Positions 11,443 to 23,055 of a DNA stretch of 64,000 bases are shown one piece after another (positions within the stretch are counted from its first letter, which is position 1; each line of letters opens with the position of its first letter). Below the pieces are notes generated by a model. It ran no database searches. It had not been told where the DNA came from and saw only the letters and a list, made by a program, of their open reading frames with translations. The translations under genes were made by a program, and so were the position numbers. This DNA comes from Isoetes taiwanensis. Taxonomy: Eukaryota > Streptophyta > Lycopodiopsida > Isoetales > Isoetaceae. Where the stretch lies: assembly GCA_021234155.1 (NCBI GenBank), contig JAJEKV010000473.1, positions 1 through 64,000 of the forward strand. Direction: 5' to 3'.

Positions 11443-12776
11443 TCACATAGACGACTTTGATGGCTCGGACTCCCCACGTCGCAAATAAATTTCTTTTGCA
11501 ATGTCAGTACACGTTTTCTTCTTCCTGGGTGGTGTAGGTGATTCTTCGGACTCGTTCTCGCTACTGGAGCTCCCTGACGCACTTGTTGACTCAGCTGAGG
11601 AGCTAGCATCACTATCAGAGGATCCAGTATCATCAGTTTTATCCTCTTCCTACATGTTTACAAATAAAAGACCACGGTTAACAAGTTCTTATCTAATTCT
11701 TGAAATCAAAAAGTTAATGGTAATATACCTCGTCATGTAATCCAACCACGCCCACTTCATCTTCAATGAGTGCGTCTCACGTTCACGTGATCCGATGCTC
11801 CCTCCCCGATCTTTATTTAGTCTGCATACCAAAGGAAGAAATGGTTAAGGGAATGATTAAAAAACTAGCGACATTGGCAAAACAGTTATAAGCTTACCTT
11901 CTCAGAAACGTTTTTGGGTTTGAAGATTGGCTTTGTGGCACCCTTGCCCACGAAATCTCTTGCATTAAACTAAGCAAATAGCAAAGTTATTTTTTTAAAC
12001 ATGTATAATGTAAATGTAATATCCAAATAAAAGTTCATACTTTTTTACCAAAGGTCTCTTGATTTTTATCCACTTTTGGAATCCACCTCGCCTTCTTTAT
12101 ATTATCAAGTTCGATGTCCGGTGGGATAGCCGCATAATAGTGCATGAACTAAATGGTCATTTAAAGCTAGTAAGAACTAATCAAAAATAAAAACATTCTA
12201 AATGCCAAATAAAATTAACTTACAAATTGGGTTTTAATATAGTCATCCCCACCTGATCCTGTTATTTGCTTTGATTCTCTTGCAAAGCGGCTTCGAATAT
12301 TTCGTTCATACACTTTTTACTATCCTCAACAAATAAATCCCAAAGCGTCTTGACTTACCTCATCAGGCTTAGTCATGCCAGGATCTTCTCTTACTTCGTT
12401 TCTCAAACCAGTTCTATAAACTCAAATTTTTCTTACTTAATTCTAAGGATAACAAAATTCATAAAATATAAAGCGAAATTATAATTTCAAACTTTTTCTT
12501 ACTTGGTTCTTAAATTATTTAAAAACTATAAAGCAAAAGTCCTTTTGTATTGGTTCCATTTCTTTCTTGAGCCTTTTTAGCACATGCCGCCTAGAAAAAA
12601 CCGGGACCAAAGTGCTCCTTTAATTCAGCAATTACACGGTCCTTATGGCTACGCTTCACAGCTGGCCATTTATGATGGAGATCGTAACAATGGTACTTCA
12701 TGTATTCTTTTGCCGCATCCATAAACTTTTTACCTTCCTTGTCCATGTGTATTTGGCCACCTCCGTAAACACAAGT
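11443..12776 (-). CDS. CACTA second gene, TNPA/Transposase_24-like, multi-exon
   Basis: Probable exons on the minus strand: 12776-12540 (holds KEYMKYHCYDLHHKWPAV then VIAELKEHFGP), about 12320-12224 (NIRSRFARESKQITGSGGD, ending at GTAAGT), 12148-12041 (HYYAAIPPDIELDN, ending GTATGA), 11969-11898 (ending GTAAGC), 11821-11729 (ending GTATAT) and 11649-11443. The last exon is acidic and Ser-rich, then basic (PPRKKK), and stops at TGA 11443-11445. The RAxE-KQITGSGG and ELKEHFGP phrases resemble the second protein of plant CACTA elements, which binds subterminal repeats. At least one in-frame stop after HFGPGFF, and one exon phase that does not fit, suggest decay. Exon borders are read by eye. Confidence 0.55.
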
Positions 12777-12899
12777 CTAAGACAAGTAATAGAAATCAAA
12801 TTAAATACACAAGAACATGTGTAGCCTCTAAGAACAAGCTACTGCTGAAAAATCAGATCTAAATTGCTAGATTTAAGTTGCTACTGCTGAAAAATGTCT

Positions 12900-13194
12900 T
12901 GCAATCTTCTATCAATCTGAAAAAAATTGCCAGGAAAATCTGACCATGGTATTGAGCTCTCTATCATTAGGGGTTTCCTTCACCAATTTCTGAACCCATG
13001 ATACATCTGGCTCTACTCCATTAGAAGCAAAGGAAGCAGACTTTCTGAACTTACTAAGATCACGACCTTGAACTAGTACTTTTACAGATTTAATACTTCT
13101 GAAACCTGAGCTTATGAAACTGAAATAGAAGATCTGGATGGTAGAAACTAATAAACACCATATTCTCTTAGGCCACCAGCTCTGCAAACATCTT
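12900..13194 (-). pseudogene. Captured host gene piece, resembles the end of a plant CCCH zinc-finger protein
   Basis: The minus strand reads LSKFRKSASFASNGVEPDVS followed by WVQKLVKETPNDREL. A PDVSWVQ-LVKE motif preceded by a basic Ser-rich stretch is, from memory, conserved near the C-terminus of plant tandem CCCH zinc-finger proteins. No zinc finger itself is present. The piece lies inside the CACTA element between the two transposon genes, so it looks like transduplicated host sequence. A homology search is needed to confirm the family. Confidence 0.4.
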
Positions 13195-13243
13195 AAGAAA
13201 AATAGAGACAAAGGATGGAATACCAGAGAAAAAAGTATCATAG
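13195..13243 (+). repeat. 49-bp direct repeat, copy 1
   Basis: The block starting AAGAAAAATAGAGACAAAGG and ending AGTATCATAG recurs at 13827-13875 with one mismatch. The two copies bracket a coiled-coil gene fragment. The repeat may mark duplication or repair synthesis during capture of foreign DNA by the CACTA element. Confidence 0.85.
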
Positions 13244-13254
13244 TTTGCTGCAGA

Positions 13255-13791
13255 AACTGTGGTTGCAGAAGCAAAGCAAGTACTTGAGGGGGCACGGAAT
13301 GCCGCTGATATGATTAAAGAGCAAGCACGGAATGTGGCAGCAACGCTTTAGGAGAGGTTAGCATCACTTGACAATAAGGTTAATGATGCTACTCAAGTGT
13401 TATCTTTGCAGGAAAGTGTTCTCTTGAACGAAAATTGCGGCTAATATCTTGAGATAGAAAAGCTAAAATCTGCGTTAAAGCTTTGCGTGTGTAAATGCGT
13501 CTTAATCATGCTAATGAGTTAGTTGTAAAAGCGAGAAATGAAACTTGTGGATTTCAAAAGGCGCGAATCAACAAGCCGGGTTCATCAAGAAAATTCAAAA
13601 ATGCACTAGAATCTCGAGAACTGCAGCTTTGGCAAGAGAGGAAAGCGACTAGCTCGGCATTTATGAATGAGGTTCAAGCTTTACAAGATGCTTTTCAAGC
13701 AAAGGCGGCAAAAGCGATGAAAGAACAGGGCTACTCTTCAAATACTAGAAGCCTTAAAAGGTCCCTTCTTTGCTCACGGCGTAAAGTCTGA
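13255..13791 (+). pseudogene. Captured coiled-coil gene fragment
   Basis: The plus strand from about 13255 reads AETVVAEAKQVLEGARNAAD and continues Ala/Glu/Lys/Leu-rich with a TAG and a TAA in frame. A 98-codon frame then covers 13495-13791 (MRLNHANELVVKARNETCGF, later ESRELQLWQERKATSSAFMN and VQALQDAFQAKAAKAMKEQG). The composition and heptad-like spacing suggest a long coiled coil. No family is recognised. It lies inside the CACTA element, bracketed by 49-bp direct repeats, and is not part of the usual CACTA gene set. Confidence 0.4.
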
Positions 13792-13826
13792 AATATGAGA
13801 CTGAAATGCAGTGGGCATGTGTTATT

Positions 13827-13875
13827 AAGAAAAATTGAGACAAAGGATGGAATACCAGAGAAAAAAGTATCATAG
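13827..13875 (+). repeat. 49-bp direct repeat, copy 2
   Basis: Second copy of the 13195-13243 block, with one mismatch. The sequence beyond the repeat differs on both sides, so the duplicated unit is exactly this block. Confidence 0.85.
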
Positions 13876-14435
13876 AATGCCCTTATCTTTCGTAGAACAT
13901 ATGCAAGATTTAGGAAACTAAGGCGTCTACAAATGTGATAAAGCTGGGATACAAAGTAAGGCTGGCAGCCCAAGTCTTGCAGCGACAGAGGTTAGGACTG
14001 TAGCTAGTGACCACCATACAACTCCAAAACTCAGTACTTGTTTCCCACCGACCCATATTCCTCCTAAAATCTGCAAAAAGTATCTGTTGCCAACCTTAGC
14101 ATCTATATGATAAGAGCATGTCAAGGGTTTACTGGCATAAGGGTATAAGCACCATGAGAAAGTTGTTTTGTTTTCTACCAAAGACAATGGAAAACAAGAT
14201 TGCCACTGATCTCAAAGGAAAGGAAATTTCTTTGTCAACTTGCAACTGATCATCCTTCCCAGAAAATATCAGACATGGAAGGCTGGTGCAGACCAGACTG
14301 AATTAGATGGAGAGCACAGGCAGAAAAAATTTCCAACAACATGGAACTATTTGGATACATGTCCGCTTATTATGTCAGTATATATCAGTATAGATAGCAG
14401 CATTATCATACATTCTAAGTAACAATAATCTGGAA

Positions 14436-15222
14436 TTACTGGAAAAAGCATGTAAAGATAGAAGTAAAAGAGGACAGAACCTTGGATTTTGGGAGTTTTT
14501 TCATCACAACGGATCTTGCGCTCTTATCACACTCGACCTCTTCATGAGCATCTTCAACAGGCTCGTCTTGATCCATTCTCCTGCGTCTAGAAGTTGATGC
14601 ATTGCTTGACTTCCGCTTGCTTGTTCCACTTTTCCTAATTTCCTTGCAGCCATGACTACCTCGTCCCATTATCTCATTGGCTCTGTCCCTCGTTTCTGGA
14701 GCAAGTAACTGCGTAAGTGATGCAATTTGCTCCAAAATCTGGGACTGGGTTAGGGCCTCGTTTGTAATGGAATGATCAACGGACATAGATGCATTGCTGG
14801 ATCTAGAAAGAGTTTTGCATTGCTTGCTACTAGAACCCATTGCAGAGCTCTTGCCCTTGGATCTTCTTCTTGCATCATCCATTGCAACCAACTGCTAAAT
14901 CGAATGCACAACAGAGTTTAAATAAGGTCATTTCAATTTCAATTGCATTTGGAAGCCGTTGATGCATTTGAATATCCCAAAATACAGCCTAAAATTCTGC
15001 CTTAAATTTAGCCTGCACCAAACGTCTTCCTGCATTCAACCTGTAATTCCAAATAAAAGGTGAAAGATCGAAACCTCCCATGAGCTCAAAGGATTCGGCC
15101 ATGGCTAGAGATGGATCTAAACCCTCGGAATCGAGCTCCATGTCATCAGAAACAGGAAGACGAAGATGTGTACTGAGACGCCGACATCGCCGTAGAAGAA
15201 GGTATGCAAGCATTGTTTTCAT
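14436..15222 (-). CDS. Upstream exons of a minus-strand CACTA gene, or a further captured fragment
   Basis: Two frames run toward the second CACTA gene. 15222-14989 starts MKTMLAYLLLRRCRRLSTHL. 14891-14436 starts MVAMDDARRRSKGKSSAMGS and continues Ser/Lys/Arg-rich (TSRRRRMDQDEPVEDAHEEV), ending near a possible donor CCAAG/GTTCTG. The basic clusters would serve nuclear import or DNA binding. No domain is recognised. Head-to-head placement with the transposase, separated by about 500 bp, suggests a shared promoter region around 15230-15730. Confidence 0.35.
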
Positions 15223-15732
15223 CGATTCCTTTCATTCACTGATTCTTGACTGATCCCCGATTGCTCTTTTTTCGCCCTTACGCCCTAACAATCTGCTTGA
15301 TTCCCTTCCTTCCCTTTCTGCCCTAACAGTTTTTCCATCGAGGCTTTCTTTCATGCCATAGTTTTTGTTGTTTGTTCCCCCTTTTTTTTTCACGGAAGCT
15401 TTTTCTTTTTTTTTTCTGTAAAGGTCAATTCCATTCTGATGTTTGTCCCTCCCGTCCCCTTCTTTCATTGAAATATTTTTTTCGTAGGTCCAGGGATGCA
15501 CGCTTAGGCACTTCACACAAAAAAACCTAAACCATATTATATGCTTTGAGGCTTTTTTTTTTTTTTTTTTTTTTTCGTTCAAAGGTCGAAGGATGCAAGG
15601 TTAGGCACCTATAAAGGTCGAAAATTCCTATACAATTCAAGTCCTTATATTTTATAAAGTCATACTAGTTGTGAAATATCTTTCTAGTAAGAACAATTAA
15701 AACTTACATACTAAAATTCATTTTATTACGTA

Positions 15733-18700
15733 GGTGGAGTTCATCATCTGCATCTTCTCATGAAAGTGATCTAGACGATAAGATTTTTGATCAAAAGGCA
15801 TTGTGTTGGTGTACAAAGTGTTCTGGCAGTAAGAAATTAACATTTGACATTCGGGAGCAACACAAGTTATCATATGGGTGGTGTGCAGATGCACCCACTC
15901 CGAGCACGAATCCAAATAAAGTAAGCATTGATGAAGCTATGAGTATTGTCTATTTATTGCAAATTTCTATTAAAGGTGCTTTACATTTTATGAATGCGTG
16001 TGATGTACCTATAGGAAGCCGATGCTTTGCCTGGAGATTTTGCTCCAGAGCCTGCTGGAAATTTTGCTCCAGAGCCTGGTTTACTAGACGTAATTCAGCA
16101 GTTCTTTCCAACAAACGATGCGCCCCTTGATGGAAATGAAAACCAAGCCAATCCAACAATAGACAATGAGGAAATATTAGGGATGGCAACGTCGTTGAAC
16201 ACAGAAGCATGCAAGCCATTGTATCCAAATGCTAAGTTCTCGCGTCTAGCAGCATGTCTACTAATAGTAAATCTACAACATAAGTGCGGATGGAGCAACA
16301 ATAGTGTTTCACAGCTATTTAGGTAAGAACAAAAAAAATTATTTGGTTTTGTAGTGGAATATCTAGTTTATTGAATATATGTTGATTTGCAGCTTATTAG
16401 GGGACATATTACCTGAAGGTCATTGCCTTCCAAAGAACAGAAGAGAAGCAATTGCATGCTTGGATGAACTAGGTTTGGAATATAACTCCATACATGCATG
16501 TCCGAATGACTGTGTTCTTTATCGCAATCAATACGAGAACTTGAATAAGTGCCCAAAATGCAATGAACCAAGGTACGATACCAAGATGAGAACGGCAAGG
16601 GTTCCTAGGAAGGTCTTGCGTCACATGCCAATCATACCAAGGTTACAAAGGATCTTCCGTTGCCCATCGCTAAGTGCCCTTGTGGAATTTCATTCAAAAA
16701 CACCGCAAACACGGATGGCACTTTTACGCCTCCACAATTGGCGATTGAAGCAATGAAGCACATTGAGGATAAATGGCCAGTATTTAAAGAAGAACCAAGA
16801 AACATGCGCCTTGCCATCGGCTTGGATGGTGTTTGTCCTTTTGGTCAAAGGTCATCAAGTCATAGTGTATGGCCTATCGTGGTGGTGAATTACAATATCC
16901 CTCCTTGGCTAGCAACAAAGACAGGGCATCTTATGCTAACACTTATTGTTCCAGGTACTTGTATTTTATTTGCTATTTCTTTTTTTCTTTTTCTTTTTCT
17001 TTTATTTTGCTTCATCCTCATATTTTGTGTTGTATGTAGGTAAATATCAAGTAAGAAATATGGATGTGTATCTAGAGCCACTTATAGAAGAGTTGCAAGT
17101 ACTATGGAAGGGGATTAATATGTATGACATTACAAGGTTTGATGATAGTTTACTTACTCCACCTCCTGGCATGAAAAGGCTCTCAATTTTTTTTCGTCTT
17201 GAGTACTGGCGACATCTAAAAATTGCACACTTGCTTGACCCCATGCACATCTTTAAAAATGTTGGCCATTCAATATGGCGACACTTGACAGGGGAGTGTG
17301 ATACTCTAGGAAGTAGAAATGACTTGAAAGAGTTGAATATCATGCCACAATTGTGGCCATTGGATAATGGAAAGTACAAGGATGCACCTTGGGTACTGAG
17401 CAAACAAGAGGAGAAGCAGGTCAAACAAGTGATATCCAATATGAGGACACCAACAGGTTATAGTGCCTCTATTCGCAAAGCGTTTACTAGAGATGGTGAA
17501 CTTAGTGGTATGAAATCACACGATTGGCACAAGTTTCTACAGGTAAGAATATATATCTTTCTAAAAATTCATCATTTATGTTTTCTTACACATGCATCTT
17601 TGTTGTCTAGCATCTTTTACCATGTGCAATAGATAATTGCTTGACACCAAGAGTTCGAGATGCAATTTATCGATTGGGCAAATTCGCAAGGTATTACATT
17701 AGAAACTTGACAATATATTTTGTTTTACCATTATGGAAGATAATTTTGATTGTTTACATTATTATAAAGATGGGTGTCGTTAAGAGAAATCAATGCCTCT
17801 GAAATATCAACGATGGAGGTCGAAGTTCTTGAGAATTATTGTGCATATTAGAGCGAAGTGTTTCCTACTAGCTTGTTCGATCTCCAGCTACATCTTTTAG
17901 TACACATTCCAGAAGAAATACGTTTGGTTGGACCGGCCCCTGGTCGTTGGATGTTCTTTTTGGAACGTTATATGAAAGTTTTGAAAGGATTTGTTCGTCA
18001 AATGGCTAGACCAGAAGCATGCATGGCTGAAGGGCATTATGTACAAGAGATTCTTTTCTTCATGGGTGAGGCAACCTCATCATTAGACGCAGATGCTCCA
18101 CGTATATGGAAGACGGAACAATGTGTAGAAGATACAGGAGAAGTTCTTGAAGGCATTGGTGTGGAACGAAAACTCAACACAGAAATGCACTTAGAGATAA
18201 ACAAGTGGGTAATAGCTAACTGTGATAGCTTGGATTTATGGAGAGAGAAATATGAAATTGCTCGTAAGGAAAGAGAGGAAGCTAGAAGAAGTCATGGACT
18301 AGTCAGGAGGACAAGACATGGAAAACGGCCAAGGACCTCAAAAGATCTAGAAGTGTTGCCAGATGTAATGCCACGAGAGTGGTTGTTAGAGAAGATGAGA
18401 GAAGCAGAAAGCCAGGGCTGTGAAATTCCAGCAGATGACTATAATATAGCCCTTGGTTGTTCAAAGAAGGTATGTTGCACTTTTACTCCATTCTTTAAAA
18501 AACAATGTTGTTAGTACATTTTGCCATTCAAATGTTATTGACTTTTCTAAATTTCTAACTCTTGTAGGCAAGATTCTACACATCAACGTGGGCATATGGG
18601 CAACATTTTCGAGTCATGCACACTGATCAAAGTAGAGTCACGTTTGATAGTGGTATTGCAGCATGCTTTGAGCAAAAATCTCAAGCGTCTGCTAGAGACA

Positions 18701-19239
18701 GTCAACCAGTAGAAAGTGATCTCAATTATATTGGCCAAATAGAAGATATTATTGAAGTGGATTTTCGCTCCTTCAAAGTCAATCTGTTAAAGGTAAAGTG
18801 GTTCAAAGCATGTTATCGAGGGAGACACTGCACAATGAGACCACATCCATCAGGTTTTTATGAGGTTGATTCTACTAAATTTTTAAGAGAAATGGATGAG
18901 CCATTTGTTTATCCTAAACAAGTTGAGCAGGTTTTCTTCCATAAAAATCAGAGTGATACTAATTGGTGGATTGTGGTTCATGCAACACCTAGATCTCGTC
19001 GCATGATTGATCCTTCTACTTTGCGTGTGGACTTGACATCTTCTGAGACTGATGCATCTCTTTTACTTGAGGGAATTGATGTTATACAAGATGTGCAAGA
19101 TGATATCAACCATATGGTAGATGATCAGGTAGAGGATCATGATTCGAGTGACGATCGCAACAATTTAGGTGAAAATTTGGTTTGTCCACCAACAGAGTCA
19201 CCAAATAATATCTTAGATTATGATGTTGAAGATACTTGA
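15733..19239 (+). pseudogene. TNP2-type CACTA transposase with DUF4218- and DUF4216-like regions
   Basis: Exons read by eye: 15733-15918 (Cys-rich CWCTKCSG), 16015-16322, 16392-16955, 17039-17541, 17611-17690, 17769-18469 and 18568-19239, with GT-AG borders. The core shows KCPKCNEPRYD, FKEEPRNMRLAIGLDGVCPF, WPIVVVNYNIPPWL and HLLDPMHIFKNVGHSIWRHL, classic TNP2 blocks. LRLVGPAPGRWMFFLERYMK-like text marks the DUF4218-type region, and the block from about 18720 to 19010 (VKWFKACYRGRHCTMRPHPS) the DUF4216-type region. The enzyme cuts and moves CACTA elements. A frameshift near 16700 and a stop near 17850 (NYCAY-stop-SEV) make this copy defective. Confidence 0.88.
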
Positions 19240-19399
19240 AGAGATTGGTAACGAGGCCTCACATTTACTTCATCTACTTGGTGATGATGAATTAGAGGAT
19301 ATTGCACATGATATAAGAGATGAAGTGGCACTCCAATAGAATTTTTTCTTTCTTGTTCTAATATTATCATTTTGTGTACTTTGTGTATGCAAGTGTGAA

Positions 19400-20050
19400 A
19401 AAGGTAGTGCCATTATGAATGATATTAGAATTGTCATGAACATTAACACTTGTACTACTCTCATCAAATCACAACAAGCATTGATAGTAAGAGTGATGGA
19501 AGTCGTGATATTATCTATGATGCTATTATCAACACATATAACGCCATATGCTAGCACTAATATAATATTGTCAATAAGTGAAACTATAGATGAAGCTATG
19601 GGTGATACTGTAATTGGCATAATATATAACACTTGTATTGTCATTAACATCATTCGAGTAATAAATGATGGTAATTTTGATAGTAAGAGTGATGCAAGTC
19701 ATGATATTATCCATGATGCTATTATCAACACATGCTAGCACTGATATAATATTGTCAATATATGATACTATAGATGAAACTATGTGTGATATTAAAACTG
19801 GCACAAGTAGAACACTTATATTGTCATTAACATAATTCGAGTAATAAATGATGGTAATGTTAATGCAATATGTGATATTAATCATGATGCTATTAATAAC
19901 ACATATACTATCATTAATTAGCACTGATATAATTGTTGACCATATTTATGACGATGCTGATGATGCTATAGATGATAGAATTTTGTCATTAGTAGTGTCA
20001 CCATACCTTGAATATCATTATTTATATCATTTGGTACTTTTTGAAGATTT
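19400..20050. repeat. Right subterminal repeat array of the CACTA element
   Basis: TGATGCTA-type octamers (near 19516, 19716, 19892, 19958) are the reverse complement of those at the left end, as expected for CACTA subterminal arrays. Two longer units, about 220 bp apart, repeat GTGATGGAAGTCGTGATATT-like text (near 19491 and 19688). Open frames here are by-products. Confidence 0.7.
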
Positions 20051-20082
20051 AGGTGATATTAAAGTGATGAAAAATGGCTATC

Positions 20083-20093
20083 CTCTTGTAGTG
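20083..20093 (-). repeat. Right terminal inverted repeat of the CACTA element
   Basis: CTCTTGTAGTG is the reverse complement of CACTACAAGAG, matching the left end CACTATAAGAG at 10454-10464 in 10 of 11 bases. The TSD CAT follows immediately. Confidence 0.9.
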
Positions 20094-20114
20094 CATCTTT
20101 TCTAGTTGGTCCGA

Positions 20115-21155
20115 TTAGGTGGTAAATCGAGTACCCTGTATTGTTTTACTTTCTAATAAATTGATGAATTTTGCTTTTTCCTGCTTAGCAAAATATTCCT
20201 TAACAACACACCTAATATCAGTATGGCCAACTTCTTTACAAAAAGAACAAATAGGACATTCCTTTCCAAAGTGGCCTTTTCTATTGCATTTAGGACACAC
20301 TTGCCAATAGCAAATTTCTGATGGATGAGAATTCCTATTGCAATGAATACATTCAGGGTATGTTTTACCTGTTCTCGTAGCCTTGAGTTCAACCAATTGT
20401 TTGGTTAGTTCTGCTAAAGCTTCAGTAACCTTAGATAGGTCTGACTTGACCTCTGCAACTTGAGAATTAGCTTCCTCCTCTTTAGATTTCTTCTTTTCTT
20501 TCTGTATGGCATAAACTGGAATGGAAGGGTGATGTCATAATGTGCATCAGTAGCATCAGGGTAAAAAGGATCATGGCTATGGTGAGAAACATGGTGCTTG
20601 TCAGGCAAAGTAGAGAGCATCTGAGTCAGGTCAGTGGTCTTGGCAAAAACTTTGTATATAGAATCAAATCCTTCAGCAGCTTGGATCTTGAGCAGTTTCC
20701 TTTGGATGTCTGGTCTCCTTTCCAAACCATTAATAAAAGCAGTGACTAGAAAAAGGGTTGGAATTGTGACCTGAGCTCTTTGGCACCGCGGGTATGTACT
20801 AAATCTTTCTTACGTCTTTTTTGATTCACACTTTCCTCTGCATGTATAGAAAAACTTTGCAACTCATTTACCAAATCTTTTGAGGCAGCCAACTTACCAA
20901 ACCTATCTAAGAACTTTTTGACGAGTTCATCCCATGAGGTGGTCCCCATTAACTTTTCATAAGTTAACCAAGCACCAGCCTCACTCTCCTCTTTGAAACA
21001 TTTTTCAAATTCTGAAAGCTTGCATCCTTTTTTAAAACCATAGTCCCTGTAATAATCTTCAAATATCCTCAAAAAGTTGTTAGCACTCATGCTGGAATCA
21101 AAAGTAGGCAAGGGAACAGGGACATTCAATTCAAATTGATAGGGCAGGTTTTGGA
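20115..21155 (-). pseudogene. Gypsy copy A gag, main part with three zinc knuckles
   Basis: The 127-codon frame 21129-20746 holds LPTFDSSMSANNFLRIFEDY and KEESEAGAWLTYEKLMGTTS, a capsid-like gag region. After a frame change, 20725-20414 continues it. The frame 20396-20115 carries three C-x2-C-x4-H-x4-C knuckles: CIHCNRNSHPSEIC, CPKCNRKGHFGKEC and CSFCKEVGHTDIRC. Three knuckles in a row are more than the one or two usual in gypsy gag. The protein would coat and package element RNA. It is broken by frame changes and by the transposon inserted at 21160. Confidence 0.85.
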
Positions 21156-21702
21156 GTAGAAGTCGTATTTAATTAAAGTGGGACTCATTCCATTCCCATT
21201 TTTTTTCGGAACCCTGTTAATTTACATGAAAAAGAGCACCCCGACCCGAAAACTATCCTTAATTGATTTTTTGTCTAGAACTCTGCATGAAGCTTTCCTC
21301 CAGTTTTTCCCACGATTAGCGAGTCGAGAACAAGAACAATGCAACTGAAACAAAGGAAATTCATTAAAGATTGAAATCAAAGTTCTAGATTGAAACCAAA
21401 GTTTACAATGGTTGAAGATACTATGATGGTCGGGCTGACACAAATATTACATCATCTTCGCCACGGACCACCCTCTGGGAACAACATGCGAGCAAGTTGT
21501 CCGAGGCGTTCCAAGCCACAAGAGCAACTTGAAGAGAATAGAAATCTGAACACGCTAGCGACATGGCTCTCGATCATGTCCCGTCGCTTTCGCGATTTGT
21601 CTTTGGGAAAGGCAAAATCAAGTTAGTGCAAGTGATGCTACAGACAATACAAATAAAGAAAACAACCAGTTCTAAGGGCCATTTTCGAAGAATGTAGGTA
21701 TG

Positions 21703-22137
21703 AGGCCTTTCTCGACTCTTGAAGTCGAGAAAGGCCCCTCTGATGTAGCTTAGAGCCCAAAAAAACAAAAAAACAAGAAAAAAAAAATTCCTTCTTTTTC
21801 TAAGTAGGCAAAAAAAAAATTTTTTTGAGGGCCTTTCGACTTCTGAAGTCGAGAAAGACCCTCAAGGCCCCTCTAATGGCCTTTCTCGACTCGCGAGTCG
21901 AGAAACGTAGCTCATAGTAAAATTTTTTTTTTTTTTTTTTTTAACTAGGAAAAAAAAAGTTTTTTTTCCAAGAAAAATTTTTTTAAGGGCCTTTCTCGAC
22001 TCGTGGGTCGAGAAAAGCATCTGAGAGTAAAAAAACGCAGTTTTGGGGGGTTGAGAAAGGAAGCTCAAAGTGAAAAAGAGTTCGAGGTCGAGAAAGCTAT
22101 CTGAGGACCTTTCTCGACTTCATGAAGTCGAGAAAGG
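21703..22137. repeat. Array of five palindromes built on TTTCTCGACT/AGTCGAGAAA
   Basis: Near-perfect inverted repeats occur at about 21703-21736, 21831-21862, 21879-21908, 21989-22018 and 22104-22137. Each pairs a GGCCTTTCTCGACT-type arm with AGTCGAGAAAGG. The loop and the middle bases differ from unit to unit while the arms stay complementary. A sixth, weaker relative lies near 24065. They would form strong hairpins in single-stranded DNA or RNA. Confidence 0.85.
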
Positions 22138-22360
22138 CATTTCGGGTGGAAAACACGATTCACGAGGTTCAAGAAATGCAGTTGCCTACAAATATAATTT
22201 CTAGCTCCAATCTCATAGAGCACCAATCATGACTAACTGGACCAGCAATGGTATTTTCTATGTATTTTCTAATGCACACCATATCATGCATTTATCATGT
22301 ATACATATCTGAAAAAATAGACCCCCCTTTTTTATAATATATCAATGTTTACCCATAGCA

Positions 22361-22617
22361 CGGTCCATACAAAGCACACATTAGTATTAGCACACATTAG
22401 CATTTTTATACTAGCACACCTTAATTAGCACACATTAGTACTTTATACTACCACAATTTCATAATACACGCATTAGCATCTAGCACACGCGGTCCATACA
22501 AAGCACACATTAGTATTAGCACACATTAGCATTTTTATACTAGCACACCTTAATTAGCACACATTAGTACTTTATACTACCACAATTTCATAATACACGC
22601 ATTAGCATACTAGCACA
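22361..22617. repeat. Two near-identical 129-bp tandem units
   Basis: CGGTCCATACAAAGCACACA starts at 22361 and 22490, and a third partial start lies at 22618. Each unit is itself built from TAGCACACATTAG sub-repeats. The two units are almost identical, so the duplication is recent. Confidence 0.9.
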
Positions 22618-23055
22618 CGGTCCACTTTTTATCTTAGATATAAGAATAATATGCCTAGCAACTCTAAGGTCAACATAAGGGGTAAAATATGATTATACAA
22701 GCATACATATATAAACACACAACCATGCTATCAATTTGCGACAAAAATTCAAATATTTATATGGGTGACACTAATAAAATGATAGTCCACGCTATAAGGA
22801 TTTTAATCATAAGGATTTTAATAATTGGCCACGCTATACCCCGCCTTTCTTTCTTACGTACAATTTATATCCCGCTTTTTTCTCCCACCCATGCTTAAAT
22901 TCGAAATTTGAAATTTAAAAAAGGGGGGGAGGGGATTTGGTACATACCTTTGAAAACAAGAGAGATTTAGGACATGTGCTGAAATTTGGTACACTTACGC
23001 CATGGCTATGGAGAACGCCCAAAATCTTGGCTACAGCATTGAAGCTCCTGGCTAT

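Larger units (their letters stand above)
10454..20093 (+). mobile_element. Complete CACTA (En/Spm) DNA transposon, 9.6 kb
   Basis: The left end reads CACTATAAGAGAATAAG. The right end, read inward, is CACTACAAGAGGATAGC, so 14 of the first 16 bases match. The element is flanked by the 3-bp direct repeat CAT at 10451-10453 and 20094-20096, the TSD length of this superfamily. Inside are subterminal repeat arrays, a plus-strand TNP2 transposase gene and a minus-strand second gene. The transposase has at least one frameshift and one stop, so the copy is probably not autonomous, although its ends look intact. Confidence 0.92.

Noticed and set aside
22361-22617. CRISPR-like array
   Set aside because: Units are adjacent tandem copies without unique spacers, and the DNA is plant nuclear.
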